From contig JAVHZZ010000007.1 of NCBI GenBank assembly GCA_036250195.1, forward strand, positions 158,982,399 to 159,046,398: DNA of 64,000 nucleotides, read 5' to 3'. The notes beneath the pieces were generated by a model. The model ran no database searches. It had not been told where the DNA came from and saw only the letters and a list, made by a program, of their open reading frames with translations. The translations under genes and the position numbers were made by a program. Positions 34,193 to 46,100 of the stretch are shown here, in pieces. The DNA comes from Mixophyes australis. Lineage: Eukaryota > Chordata > Amphibia > Anura > Limnodynastidae. Each line of letters opens with the position of its first letter. Within the stretch, counting starts at the first letter, position 1.

Positions 34193-34640
34193 GGGGTATA
34201 TTTAAGAAATCACGGTAGTGCACTTACCGTGGAAATCAGGTCCCGATGTGCCCTCCGCAAATTTATTAAAGGTGCATCGCAGCAGATATCATGGATATCT
34301 GCTGCTTTACACTCCTGATCATTTTTGGGAGCAGTCACCATTCAACTGTATGGTGACTGCTCCTGGCCGCAATCTAACAAGTCCCGAAAAAACATTTTTT
34401 TCGGGATCTTGTCATGTTAATGTACCAGCTGATGCTGGCGTACATTATCAAAATTGAAAGAATCCAATGCTGTTAGCTCTGCTCCGAAGAGCAGAGCTGT
34501 ACAGCGCATGTGTGGAGGGATCACATGATCCCTCCCTGTCACTCACAGCTCTCTCTCTGCAGAGACAGAGCGGGGATCTATGTGCGCATGTGCAGTTCTG
34601 TGCCGGAGTTGAAGAATCCGGAGGTTCATACATTTACCCC
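34193..34640. mobile_element. Non-autonomous element made of serial hairpins, ~448 bp
   Basis: Ends GGGGTATATTTAAGAAATCA and, inverted, GGGGTAAATGTATGAACCTC. Inside are five perfect hairpins one after another. Arms are 34279-34290/34294-34305 (12 bp), 34328-34341/34350-34363 (14 bp), 34382-34392/34396-34406 (11 bp), 34475-34484/34489-34498 (10 bp) and 34514-34523/34526-34535 (10 bp). A 12-bp palindrome follows at 34554-34565. Ends resemble the other GGGGTAAAT-ended elements of the window. Confidence 0.75.
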
Positions 34641-35205
34641 CTGATGTTTCCCCCCTTTAAAAATTAAATGAGAATCGTCTTTCCTCCCGCATTCAAAATG
34701 GAAATATCCAGTAATGTGAATAGACAATTCCATATAATATAATATAGCTGCCACACTAATGATTTATCTGCTGGCTCATCAGAAGCCCTGGTGTCATCAT
34801 CAGTGTGCAACAGACACGTGTATCCGTGCCGGTTTGTATTAATCGCAATTGTGCAAATACGACCTTACGGCAGTCAGCCTACGTTAGACCTTCCCCAACC
34901 CGCTCTCCAGTCACAAGTGCCAGATATGAGCCTCTGCCGGGCCCATGTGGGTGGGCTTATTTTATGCATGAGACCCCACAGGTCTATGTAAATCACACGT
35001 ATACTTTGGTTTGGTGGGATCTAGGATATGAACGTCCTGTAGTTTTGGTGATGGCCTGAAAGTTACCACCTGTTTTGGAAAAAATACCAGTATTGTTATC
35101 TGTGCCATGTTCTTGTCCTAAGAAGTCCCACTAAAATACCAGCATAGAGGGATCACCCCTATCTGCTTCTCTAATATCTCAAACTGATATATCTGTATAT
35201 AACAT
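34641..35205. other. Intergenic, nothing recognised
   Basis: No repeat or gene recognised. Confidence 0.4.
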
Positions 35206-35213
35206 ATGCCATT

Positions 35214-35631
35214 CAGGGCCGGATTAAGGGAATGGAGGCCCCTGGGCTAAGGGGGCCTCCATTCCCCCGTGAAGGCCCCCCCCCCTCTCCGTGATCCGAG
35301 CCACCCCCCCCCCCCCCCCCCCCCCCCCGGGATCCGAGCCGCTCCCCCGGTGATCCGAGCCGGCCCAAAGGCACTTACCTCCTTCCCCGGCATGATGTAC
35401 GCTCTTCACTGAGGAGATCTCGTGAGAGTGAGACTCATGAGATCTCCTCAGTAAGGAGACTACAGCGGGACGGGGAAGGACCGTAGTGAAAGTGCTCAGC
35501 AGCATTGATCACGCAGGGGGGGCCCCTGCCCCCGACCGATAAATAATGCTGATGAGCACTTTCAAGGGCCCCCTGGATGCCCGAGGCCCCTGGGCTGTAG
35601 TCCAGTTAGCCCTAGGGTTAATCCGGCCCTG
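35214..35631. mobile_element. hAT-like non-autonomous element, 418 bp
   Basis: Ends CAGGGCCGGATTAA in perfect inverted orientation. Exact 8-bp target duplication ATGCCATT at 35206-35213 and 35632-35639. The body is GC-rich with a 25-base C run (35304-35328) and CCCTGGGCT subterminal repeats. No transposase. Confidence 0.93.
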
Positions 35632-35940
35632 ATGCCATTACCCGGTGACATTAATGGGTACCATCACCTGGTGACGTTAATGGGTACCATCACCTGGTGA
35701 CGTTAGCGGTGCCATAGCCCGGTGACATTAGCGGTGCCATCACCTAGTGACATTAATGGGTACCATCACCCAGTGACATTAATGGGTACCATCACCTGGT
35801 GACGTTAGCGGTGCCATAGCACGGTGACATTAGCGGTGTCATCACCCGGTGACAGTAGTGGGTATGCTCAGCCAGTGACATTAACGGGTGCCATCACCCA
35901 GTAACATTAGCGGGTACCATCACCCAGTGACAGTGGCACC
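35632..35940. repeat. ~29-bp degenerate minisatellite
   Basis: About ten copies around GGTGACATTAATGGGTACCA and TCACCTGGTGACGTTAGCGG. Begins at the right edge of the hAT-like element, whose target duplication overlaps the first unit. Confidence 0.85.
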
Positions 35941-37479
35941 ATTACATTGCCCATTGGAAGTTAGGCTTTGCTTTGCATACTAGTTACACATATGGGCTTT
36001 GTTTTGTTCACATGTCAGCACAATAGTGTCTGTAATGTCACCAGAATGGGGTCTAACATTTGTTCAGGAACAATAACTGCAGCTTCTCTCAGGAGGACTA
36101 TTAGAATTACTCTGGGCCAATTTGCAAGTAAACACATACTTCCAACGCTCGCGGAATGTCCGGGAGACTCCCAAATTTCAGGCAGTTATTTCACTGCATA
36201 TATTCACGAACGCTGAACAATATCACCTATAAAGGGTCACTGAATAGTGGAATGACGTTGTGCAGCTATTGCCCCTTGCACCCGACTTTGTGAATAAGCG
36301 GGTTATGGGCGCAGAGTATAAATTAGGAGCACTGGAGACAAGATTATATTGGTGAGATGGTGCCCAGCCTGTTCCTGCCCACGAAAGGATCTGATTTTCC
36401 TGCAACGTCTGGGCTGATGGTCTTGAGGTTCTATATAATGAGATGTGTTTTGCACCTTCTAAGAAAGTGCATTTCTCTGCAAGCGATGTACTAATAGGCG
36501 TCACACACACCAGTGCCGTGTATTAAGGACAGTTCTTATATCCCCTCACTCTTATTATTAAATACGTACTTGAGCCTAAACGGAGCAGTATTTTAAGAGA
36601 AAGACTGACACGCTTAAGTGAGCGCAGTGGGCGGTGCTAAAGTGGTTGTAGGTTGGACCCGTAAAACTAGGCGCAATTGATTTTCTGGAGACAAGGACGT
36701 GTCGGAGGCGTGGACCTTGAATTGCGGTAACCCAGCCAGCAGAACACAACGATCACCGACGCTGTTGCTGCTTCTTCAGCACATTCATGAATTTTTATTG
36801 TAAAAGAAAGGAGTCTGTGTTACGATGAAGTGTCAGAGAAGAACTAACAGAACCCTGAATACAGCAGATAAATAACTGGAGATAATGTGATGTATTTATC
36901 AGACCAGTGGAGGGTTCGCTCCTCTCCCATCATCTCCTCCGCGCTGTATAAACCGGGCGTAACACTCGGATGGTTCTTACAGAGTCATCTAAATTCTATT
37001 ATATGATGCACGAACCCTGCAGCAATCAGTCAGCGAAAACAAACTCCAGATACCGCGAAGAAGAAGATCTCCTGATTCGTGCCGACAGCTCTGGAAGTAA
37101 ACTGTGAGGGTCATTTACCAACCACTAAATCAGCAGATCCACAATGCATCTGTGTACGTCCGTACCTGGAAAGGTGTACGCCCACTTCAGGGCTTTGTAA
37201 CATCAGTCTGAGCTCAGTTCACAGGTGGGAAAATACCCCGGGGGCCCGATTCATCAAGGCAGCATACTGAGCGCAGTCTGTATTTGGTACTAAACGCACG
37301 TATTTCTGCCTTGCGCACTGTGGATTGTAAATTCTCCAAAGCATGAGAACAAAATATATAATTAATGTCTCCAGTTAATAATAAATGCATTAATGATCAA
37401 ACAGTAAAAAAAAAAAAGAGGGGGGTTATTTATTCTTCTTCTAATAAAATACATTTCTTGGAATGTTGTTGTTAATGTT
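35941..37479. other. Intergenic, small repeat fragments
   Basis: Fragment of the CATACTTGCC-type element at 36131-36190 and an unclassified repeat copy at 36510-36620. A 12-base A run occurs near 37405. No gene recognised. Confidence 0.35.
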
Positions 37480-37810
37480 ACTGAACATAAAATACATTGT
37501 TACAGTTGCTGCTGATTAGACATATGTTATAGCTGTATACACAGCCGTCATCACTGCTGATCAGGACTTAGACTGGACCTGTAGCTGGAGCAAGAGATAC
37601 GGCAGAAATACAAGTACCTGAGAGATGGTCAGAGCTGGATTCGGACGTGGCTGCGTGTGCTGGAGCTTGGCACGCCCTTACTGTACATTGACTACAGCAA
37701 AACACCCCGTCCTAGCCTCATTCACTCCCCAAAATCATAGGCTGTAGTAAGAGTCCTTTGCGCTGTAAGACGGAGCGGACAGTGCTAGATCCAGATGAGG
37801 ACAGAGAACT
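37480..37810. repeat. Unclassified dispersed repeat, copy 1
   Basis: Shares ordered blocks with 61715-61960: ACATAAAATA, TACAGTTGCT, CATCACT, ATAGGCTGTAGTAA and GGTGCTGTG/GACAGTGCT. Ends not defined; no coding signal. Confidence 0.6.
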
Positions 37811-38455
37811 ACAACAAATGATCCAATATGTCTTAAACGATTAATCCTAGACCAGCGTTCTATATTATATTATTAATGCCAGTGGCCCTGTATATTGTTA
37901 TCTACTGTGTCTGCCAATACTGGTCTGTTTCACAGCTCTTACAGTAAAGAACCCTTTCAGTAGCTGGAGATGAAGGGCCTCATGTGTTTTGCTGGTAGAC
38001 GTATCTTGCAGCCCCTTGTGCTTGGAGATACATTCACCTGCAGCACGGAGAGTACAGTAAGGACGTGCACACGCCTCAGACATGCGTGCTATCACAAGGT
38101 CGCCCTATCACATGTGACCCTGCAGGTCATTCAGTGCCGGATGCTTATAGAGAGCAGTCGTCGGTTTCATTCCAGTTCCATTGGAGAAAAAGGAAAATAT
38201 TTTTTTAACTGAAAAAGTAGAGTTTCAGGGAACCTTCCTCTAAAACATTTTCAAAATGTGTCTTTTATTACTTATTCTATATTAGTATATTGGGGGGTGG
38301 AGTTAGGGACCCTGTTCTCGCTACACTGTCGCATTGAGGCCCTAAATCTCTTCTCTAAATATCCTCTCTGGGATCCTTAAACTGAACAGGCTGCCACAGA
38401 ATTGTAAGAATAATTCATGTATATATTATTCACAGTGATCTCCCCTTAATACCTA
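37811..38455. other. Intergenic, nothing recognised
   Basis: No repeat family or gene recognised. Confidence 0.4.
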
Positions 38456-38628
38456 GGGCTAGATTTACTAAGCTGCGGGTTTGAAAAAGCAGAGATGTTG
38501 CCCATAGCAACCAATCAGATTCTAGTTATCATATATTTAGTACATTCTACAAAATGACAGCTAGAATCTGATTGGTTGCTATAGACAACATCCCCACTTT
38601 TTCAAACTCGCAGCTTAGTAAATATAGT
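38456..38628. mobile_element. Palindromic MITE, second copy
   Basis: Inverted halves GATTTACTAAGCTGCGGGTT and the complement ending AACTCGCAGCTTAGTAAATA. A possible 3-bp target duplication CTA flanks it. Same family as 32479-32653. Confidence 0.85.
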
Positions 38629-38723
38629 CACTAATGTAAATCTAACATTCATCCTCGGAGATGTCCTATAACACACTTACAACATCTGACCACCAGAGGC
38701 CGCCACCTTGACAATTACTCCTG

Positions 38724-40003
38724 GGGGTAAATGTACCAAGGTCCAATTTTTTCAGCGTGTTAACATCGCGGCAAATCGCAGGTGATAACCCATGATTTTA
38801 GTCAAACATTTCTCAAATGTATCAAGCTGCGATTTTTACCCTGATCTTCAAAATCGCTGGTCATCTCTGGTGCTTTGCTGCGATGTAAAACACTCCCGTG
38901 TTAGCTAACTCTCCTGTGTTGTAGCAGCGAGTTGTATAAACACCTGTTACACTGTTCTGAAATACAGCCGGAGATCCCGGCAGCTGTCAAAATTGTAAAG
39001 AATAGATCAAAGTTTAAAAAAAAAAAAAAAAAAAAGCACGTGGGGTCCCCCCTCTATTCAGACTTAACCCTGCCAGACTACTGCTGGTCCCGTGAAAATC
39101 TGTGAAAAATTTTGCGTCGGGTCCCCCCTAATTTCAGTGAACCAGCACTAGGCAAACCAGCCGGAGGCTGTTCAGCGCTGGGCTGGATTCCCTAGTGGGG
39201 TCCGTAAAAAAAAAATGAGCGAGCCCCCCTCTAGGAATAACCAGCCCAGTGCTAAAAAAGAACTGGGGCTCTTCCTACCCCCATGGACTGTGGGTAGTAG
39301 GGTAATAACAGCAAAAATTATGTAAAAAAAACCCGAACTGACGCCATTTTGTTTAGTGGAACTACAAGTCCCAGCCATGTCAGGGTGCCCTACACAGTGT
39401 GGGCATGCTGATTCTTGTATAACTGCAAACACCAGCAGGCCCGCTCGTTTTTTTCGACAGACCCCACTCCCTAGGGAATCCAGGCCAGCACTGAACAGCC
39501 TGGGGTTGGTTGTCTTTATGGCAGGGGGACCCCTGACGCGTGTTCCCCTGCTATAGTGCCTCCAACCCCGGCTGGTTTGCCTAGTTCTGGTTGCATGAAA
39601 ATCAGGGGGACCCCAGGCAAATTTTTCCCCGATTTCCACACAACCAGTAGTAAGCTGGAAGCACTAGGGTTAACAGTGCTCGGATGGGGGAACCCCAGGC
39701 TTTTTTATTTGAACATTTATCTATTTTTAAACTTTTAACAGCTGCGGGGACCTATGGCTGTAGAGGCAGACAATGTAACAGTGATGTTTACTAATCACAC
39801 TGCTAGGAAACACAGGAGTTAGCTAAACATGGGAGTTTTTGACATTGCAGCAACTCCCTATAGATAACCAGTGATTTTTAAGACAGAGTAAAAATCACAG
39901 TTTAATACATCTGGCGACTTGGGAACTAAAATCGTGGGTTATCACCCGCAATTTGCCGCGATTTTAAACCGCTGAAAAAATCGGACGTTGATAAATTTAC
40001 CCC
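38724..40003. mobile_element. 1.28-kb giant foldback element
   Basis: About 80-bp terminal inverted repeats at roughly 85% identity, starting GGGGTAAATGTACCAAGGTC (left) and GGGGTAAATTTATCAACGTC (right, inverted). The interior also pairs with itself: GGCTGTTCAGCGCTGGGCTG at about 39165 with its diverged complement at about 39460-39500, and CTAGGCAAACCAGCCGG with its complement near 39570. Almost the whole element is therefore one imperfect hairpin. Flanking CTG on both sides suggests a 3-bp target duplication. No transposase gene is supported. Confidence 0.8.
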
Positions 40004-40006
40004 CTG

Positions 40007-40940
40007 GTCTCATCCAAGATAACCAATGCTGTGTTGCAGGCGGCCATCTTGTTATGTGAATGGGCCTATAATAGTGACATCTTGTTATGCTCAATGCGTG
40101 TTGAGGACTGCGGTTTCCACCATACTCTGTGCCCAATGTGTCTTCTTCTGTTTATGAGATGAAGGAACAATTGACCCTTTTAAACAAGATTATTATCTAT
40201 TATTATATTATTATACCATTGTCTGTTCTGTCCCATCGATCCCAGTAAAGTTATAACTCATACACAGACCGATGCTGCAGATCTCCTCCAGGTCTCCGCA
40301 CAGGGGATGAAGTGCGACTATCGACCAGATCGATAAAGAGAGAGATCTACTCCCTTACAAGATGTTTGGACCCCTCGCACTATTATCTCCAGTGTATAAA
40401 GATCAGTGGGGATGGTGTTTACTACCATCCCATACATGAAAATCTTCAGTTTCCTAACCACAAATATACTTCCTCCAAACAAAAATATTATTCATGAAAA
40501 ATCTCCCTGGCTTCTCGTCTCCTAACCTCTCTCTTCTATTTTCTTAACCCGTATGGAGCAAAGAACATTTCTCTTTCTCTGCGAGTTCCTGGAGCAGAGA
40601 GCGTCAGTAAAACGAATGTGGTATTATAGTGACTTCTCCACTTCCCTCAGTAATGAGTTCATTTACAACTGCACGGAACTGTCACTGTACAATATTCCCC
40701 ACTGCGGCTCAGCTACCAGCCGTGACAAGTTACACAATTACCCAATCCTGCAGTGATCCTCTGTCTCCGCACAGCGCAGGATATTCATACCCACTGCACC
40801 AACAACAGTCAGACTGGGCTGTGGTGAGAGCGAAGTTAGTTAATTATTGGAAACTGTTGGTGACACATACATAACTGAGCTTCTTCTGGGTCCAAATGTC
40901 ATCCCTGGTAAAGGGATGTCTTGTGTCCATGTCTGATTAC
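40007..40940. other. Intergenic, nothing recognised
   Basis: No repeat or gene recognised. Confidence 0.4.
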
Positions 40941-41705
40941 TGTATATATGTCTACTGATGTAGTGCAGGGAGGAGAGAGAACTGTACAGAGCACAAACCA
41001 GGGAGCAGAGAGAACTGCACAGAGCACAAACCAGTCTTCTGCTCATACCCCTGACATAAGTGTGTAGTAAGTTGTAAGAGATCCCTGCTGCTGTGTGATC
41101 TGTCTACTGACACAGTGCATGGAGGAGAGAGAACTGTACAGAGCACAAACCAGGGAGCAGAGAGAACTGTACAGAGCACAAACCAGGGAGCAGAGATAAT
41201 TGTACAGAGCACAAACCAGTCTCCAGCTCTAACCCCTGACATTAGTGTGTAGTAAGTGGTAAGAGATGCTTGCTGCTGTGTGATCTGTCTACTGACACAG
41301 TGCAGGGAGGAGAGAGAACTGTACAGAGCACAAACCAGGGAGCAGAGATAATTGTACAGAGCACAAACCAGTCTCCAGCTCTAACCCCTAACATTAGTGT
41401 GTAGTAAGTGGTAAGAGATGCTTGCTGCTGTGTGATCTGTCTACTGACACAGTGCAGGGAGGAGTGAGAACTGTACAGAGCACAAACCAGGGAGCAGAGA
41501 GAACTGTACAGAGCACAAACCAGTCTCTAGCTCTAACCCCAGACATTAGTGTGTAGTAAGTAGTGTGGGATCCCTGCTGCTGTGTGACCTGTCTACTGAC
41601 ACAGTGCAGGGAGGAGTGAGAACTGTGTAGAACACAAACAAGTCTCCTGCTCTATTCTCTGACATTAGTGTGTAGTAAGTGGTGTGAGATCCCTGCTGCT
41701 GTTAG
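40941..41705. repeat. Higher-order tandem repeat, ~130-190 bp units
   Basis: About five large units run from TCTACTGACACAGTGCAGGG through GACATTAGTGTGTAGTAAGT to GCTGCTGTGTGATCTG. Within each unit a ~36-bp subunit (AGAACTGTACAGAGCACAAA, CCAGGGAGCAG) occurs one to three times, so unit length varies by subunit number. Confidence 0.9.
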
Positions 41706-42460
41706 ATCAGGTGTGCGGGACACAAGTTGAGTTCTTGCAGAAATATGCAGAATCTGGAACGCAGGTTTAAGGCATGAAGCTCAATAACTGGCAACTTTCT
41801 GGTGAACGGTCACCGTCATAGCGCGTGCCTGTCCCTTCGATTTGTCCGATTGCGCATAAATCTTCAACCATGCACAGATGTGTGAAAAACTTATCTTCAA
41901 TTGCAGCGCATGGGGTACGTCATTCTGGAATTGAATAGGGACTTAATGACATGATTAAGCCCTGCCCCCATATTCAATCCCGTGATATCCCGGGAGGTGT
42001 GCCTACTCTTCCGAGAGGACTCCCCGAAATTTGTGAGCCTCCCGGGAATTCTGGGAGAGTAGGGAAGTATGAGGTAAAGGTCTGAGGGAAGCAGCAGCCT
42101 AGGTTGATGGGAGAAACCATCCTCATTCTTCTCCACTCCCCCCACTCCCTCCCCCTACAATAAATCACAGAGGGGGGCTCATACTCGGTGGAGACAGCAA
42201 GGTGTGACGGTGTCATTTTACACACGTGTGCCTTAAGCATGTTGGGAGGACAACTGGGCTTCCAGATCCCCCTGGATTTTCCCAGTATTACTTTTCCTGT
42301 TAAATTTTCTATTTTATGTATATAACATGGCTGTTTATGTAGAAATTTTGACAGGGAAAACTTAGGTCGAGACCAGGAAATCTGGAATTTGAAAGTGGAA
42401 ACACTGGGAGCTCTCTCTTCAATCCGGACAGCAGACGCAGCACAAGTAGACTCCTCCTCT
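41706..42460. other. Intergenic with a repeat fragment
   Basis: A minus-oriented fragment of the CTCCCGG-rich hAT-like family lies at 41970-42075. Nothing else recognised. Confidence 0.4.
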
Positions 42461-42612
42461 CATCATCATCAGCCATTTATATAGTGCCACCAACTGCTTA
42501 GCGCTGTACAGAGAACTCACTCACCTCAGTTCCTGCCCCATAGGAGCTTACAGTCTAAATTCATTAACATACACACACAATCGAACTCATGTGTTATGAG
42601 TGCTGTGCTAAT
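42461..42612 (-). mobile_element. SINE fragment (3' part)
   Basis: Minus-strand 3' half of the tRNA-headed SINE: the (GAT)n tail, TTAGCGCTGTACAGAGAACT and TAGGAGCTTACAGTCTAAAT. The head is missing. Confidence 0.8.
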
Positions 42613-42677
42613 TGCGACAGCTCACTGCCACCGTATTTCACCTGAGCTGCCGCGCTGCTTTGATGGCTCATACTTCT

Positions 42678-42709
42678 GTCCTGGGTGTTGCCTAGGCAAC
42701 AGCCAGGAC
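42678..42709. promoter_or_regulatory. 32-bp near-perfect palindrome with RFX-type X-box
   Basis: GTTGCCTAGGCAAC (42687-42700) is a perfect X-box dyad of the kind bound by RFX factors. It sits inside a longer palindrome running from GTCCTGG to CCAGGAC with one mismatched pair. It could be a functional site or part of an unrecognised repeat. Confidence 0.35.
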
Positions 42710-42899
42710 GCCACTTCACCTCTCTACGTCCCAGCCATTGCCTTGGCAGCTGGGACCCTTCTGTATCTCTCCGCACCCGGCTGTTTGACAAGCAGTCAGA
42801 GAGCGCGATTGCATTTGCAGTCACCTGATTGCACTCATCATTGCGGGCTGAGGGTGTGCCCCTTCTCCTCCTCTGATAGGCCCTCTCTCATTTAAAAGG

Positions 42900-43083
42900 A
42901 AGGCAGGGCTTAGCCCACTTCCCAGTGAAGTAGGCAGATTTATATCCAAAACGCCACAATTCCCTGAGAATCGTGGCATTTGGCCCCATGGCCAAAATGA
43001 CACAATTTTCAAAGCCTGCCCCCCACATGCCCACCTCACCCCAGCAGCTCCTGGACGCCGACTGCCGTAAGTTGGCAAGCATG
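42900..43083 (-). mobile_element. Fragment of the CATACTTGCC hAT-like family
   Basis: Minus-strand end CATGCTTGCCAACTTACGGC matches the family terminus at 31509. The other end is unclear. Confidence 0.6.
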
Positions 43084-43108
43084 ATATACTTCTATACCTC
43101 TAATACAA

Positions 43109-43287
43109 GGGGTATATTAACTATTTGGCGGTTCCACAGGACTGTCAATTCCCGGCACTTTGAAGTCATTTTTTTAAATGGCACTTTTATTAAAGACGAA
43201 GCCCATCGGGTTTTGTCTTTAATAAAATTGCAGTTTGAAGAAAATGACTTTAAATCGCGGAGAACAGGCGCATAGTAAATATACCCC
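43109..43287. mobile_element. Palindromic MITE with GGGGTATATT ends, 179 bp
   Basis: Ends GGGGTATATTAACTAT and, inverted, GGGGTATATTTACTAT. The centre is also self-complementary: ACTTTTATTAAAGAC pairs with GTCTTTAATAAAATT. The element can form one hairpin. Confidence 0.8.
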
Positions 43288-45300
43288 AAAGAGTTTAGAA
43301 AACATGTGGAACAGAATTTCTTGGTAAAACTTGAACTATCTTTGCAAGTGTTTAATTACTGAGAATAGTAATTAAACGGTCATTATTTGCCTTTTAGCCC
43401 CTCAGTAGTATCAGACAGACTGAGGAATGTGGAGGGTGGGGCTTAGCTGCCCTATTACCATTTATATCAATAGCCCATTCATTGTACTAAGGTTTCTACA
43501 ACTAGCGCACAGGGTGGAGCCTCCATTATATAAATGGTCAAGCTCTGCAATTCTTGTGTTTGGACGCATTCTCAAACCCATGAATGTGTCGGTTTCACAG
43601 CTATGCCCCATGGGTCAGGAATTTTGGAGGTATTCCTGTGCATAGCAGAGCAGCGGTAACGGGCGTACACCTGCCACTGGTGCGCACGGCAATGAATGGG
43701 TGTTTGGAGGGGGGTTAAGGGGCAGCCTAATGCTTTAAACGTGCAAGGTACGCCCCCAGGGGCTTAGATTGACCCAAATAACCCGATCCAATTTGCCCAT
43801 TGACACGATTCCTGTTGTTCCAATGTTTTCAAGGTATGCTACAGGTCCGGCAGGAAAAACACAGCTGACAATATTTTATAATATGTTCCATGGATATATT
43901 TTTCCATGGATGTATCTCACATAACCTCTTTCCAGACAGGTTACGTGAGATACAATCTCTGCGGACCTTGGAGAAGTACAATCCCCATCATCACATGAGA
44001 GACATTTCCAGAGACGAAAATTTCCAGATCAAATTTTTTAAAAGTTAAACTAACACCATCAGCTCTGAATGCAGCTTGATCATCTGAGCAAGGAGCCAAT
44101 CAGTGCTCCGTTTCTTGTGCTGTGCTGTCAGGTTTGTCTCTCTGTCTCATCACACTCAGCATAGTCTCGGGAACCTTAAAGAACTACAATCCCCATCATC
44201 TTATGCTCCCTGCACATGGTCATTATGTAGTATTTTGACCTTTAATACCTATTGACCATACATGCCGACTCTCCTGGAATGTCCGGGAGGCTCCCGAGTC
44301 TGCAGTTCTATTGGAGGGTGGGAGAAGTAGGCGGGGACTAAGGCTGATGAAGCGCAGCGTGTCATCGCGAGGCGGTAGAAGTGGGTGGGGGGATAAAGAC
44401 ATGTGACCCTGGCTTTAGAGACGTCCCCTCTCCCGGAGGGCAGGTCTAGACAGTCCGGTATGGACATGTAAAGCCCAGAGAATTACAATATATAGTGAGA
44501 ATTGCATCTTCTATATAAAATAACAGGAACTGTACAAAACAATTAGTATGAACTGGAAAAACAGGGACATTCCCTGGGACGGTCCTGCAAATTAGGGATG
44601 GTTGGCAGCTATGCAGTCGCTCTCTGCCTGTCAATTCAAAATGGCTGCTCTTGAATCCCACCTGGGAACGCTGGGACAAACAGGAGACATGGGGACAACA
44701 TGGCTGGATAGAGGTAGTGTGACATATGGACTCATGGGAGATAACAGCCTCCACTCATTTCCTATTTGTCCTATTGTAGGAACCAGAGCTGAATTATTAG
44801 CTGGAGCTACAGTTATTATCAACAGTTACTTCATTATGACCAGTATCGTGGTAACACTATGAAATCTGCTCACATATATAATACTCTACCAATACGGCCG
44901 CTCAGGTCAGACACATGTGGCCTCTAGTAAGATGGACGATCCCTCAGAGTCTAAAGAAATGTCACGTGCAGGTTTTCCTTGAGACAAATAAAGGGAGACA
45001 TTTTGTCAGCTACAGAGACGAACTGTAACAAATATGATGGACGACGACAAAATGGCAACCAAACTAGGGTAATGAACTAAAACAGTTCGGTCTCTAGGAA
45101 CCAAAGTAATCTCCTTACAAAGCTGCCAATCAGGAAACTCTGCTGCGTCACCACTAGAGATATGTAACCGGAAAAGGCGGGGCAAGAGTGAAAGCGAGGC
45201 CTGGAGAGCAGAATGAGAACAGGCATTTCCGGGTACCTGACACAAATATATAGAAGAGAGGTGAGAAATCGGGGTCTGGGTCACTCTGTTTCAGCTGTAT
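43288..45300. other. Intergenic upstream of INSIG2, small repeats
   Basis: Two related fragments (about 43965-44000 and 44165-44205) contain TACAATCCCCATCATC. A CTCCCGG-family fragment lies at 44257-44460. The INSIG2 promoter and non-coding first exon may lie here or further left, but I cannot place them. Confidence 0.4.
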
Positions 45301-45690
45301 GACGCCTCCTCCCCGGGGTGACCCCATCCCACTATATAATCTGTGTGATCCTCCTCCACCTATATCATCAATGTGACCCCCCCATATAATCTGTATGACA
45401 CCCCACCCTCTCTCTATATCATCTGTGACACCCCCATATCATCTATGTGACAACTTCTCTTCCCATATATCATCTGTGTATCCATCTCCTCCCCTTATAT
45501 TATCTGTGGGTCCATTCCCTTCCTTTATATCATTTGTTCAAATCCCCCCCCCCCCCCTTCCCAACTCTATATCATCTGAGTACCACCCACTCCCCCTGTA
45601 TCATCTGTGTGACCCCTCTCCCTCTCCATGTATCATTTGTGTGACCCCCGACTGTCCCTGTCATCAGTGTGACACATCCCCCAAACCCTG
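45301..45690. repeat. Degenerate ~25-30-bp tandem repeat
   Basis: Repeated TATATCATCTGTGTGACCCC variants with C-rich spacers, 120 bp before the first INSIG2 coding exon. Confidence 0.75.
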
Positions 45691-45809
45691 TATGTATTGG
45701 GACTAGAAGTTGAAGGTGGATGGGCATTTTAGGTGGAATTGCAGCAAGCTGGAATATTAATTGGTCTTTGGTGTTTACCTGTAGTTGTCTTGGTTTTCCC
45801 ACTTTGTAG

Positions 45810-46100
45810 GATCTGGGACGGATCAGCGTTATACTGCTGCCCTTTTCTCTGGGTACCAGGAGGTGATGGGTGACGGAGATAATGCATCTTCTGAGAGATC
45901 AAAAAGAGGCTTCCAGGGCCCTAGCCAGAAGATGAATTTAGTCATTCGTGGGTTGCTCCTTTTCCTCGTTGGTGTCTTCTTGGCTTTAGTTTTAAATCTG
46001 TTACAGGTCCAGAGAAATGTGACCCTCTTCCCCCCTGACGTCCTGTCCAGTCTCTTCTCCTCCACCTGGTGGGTGCCGCTATGCTGTGGTACAGCCGCTG
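45810..46100 (+). CDS. INSIG2: INSIG2 first coding exon (5'UTR 45810-45865, coding 45866-46100)
   Basis: Acceptor TAG at 45807-45809 after TTTTCCCACTTTG, donor GTAGGT at 46101. The ATG at 45866 has G at -3 and +4. It gives an N terminus ([16 protein letters not shown]) of about the human length. The 56 bp before it have no in-frame stop, so an upstream start in an unseen exon is not strictly excluded. Confidence 0.93.

Noticed and set aside
45785..45865. Earlier INSIG2 start in frame at 45785
   Set aside because: That codon is TTG and lies before the splice acceptor at 45809; the ATG at 45866 gives the expected N-terminal length.
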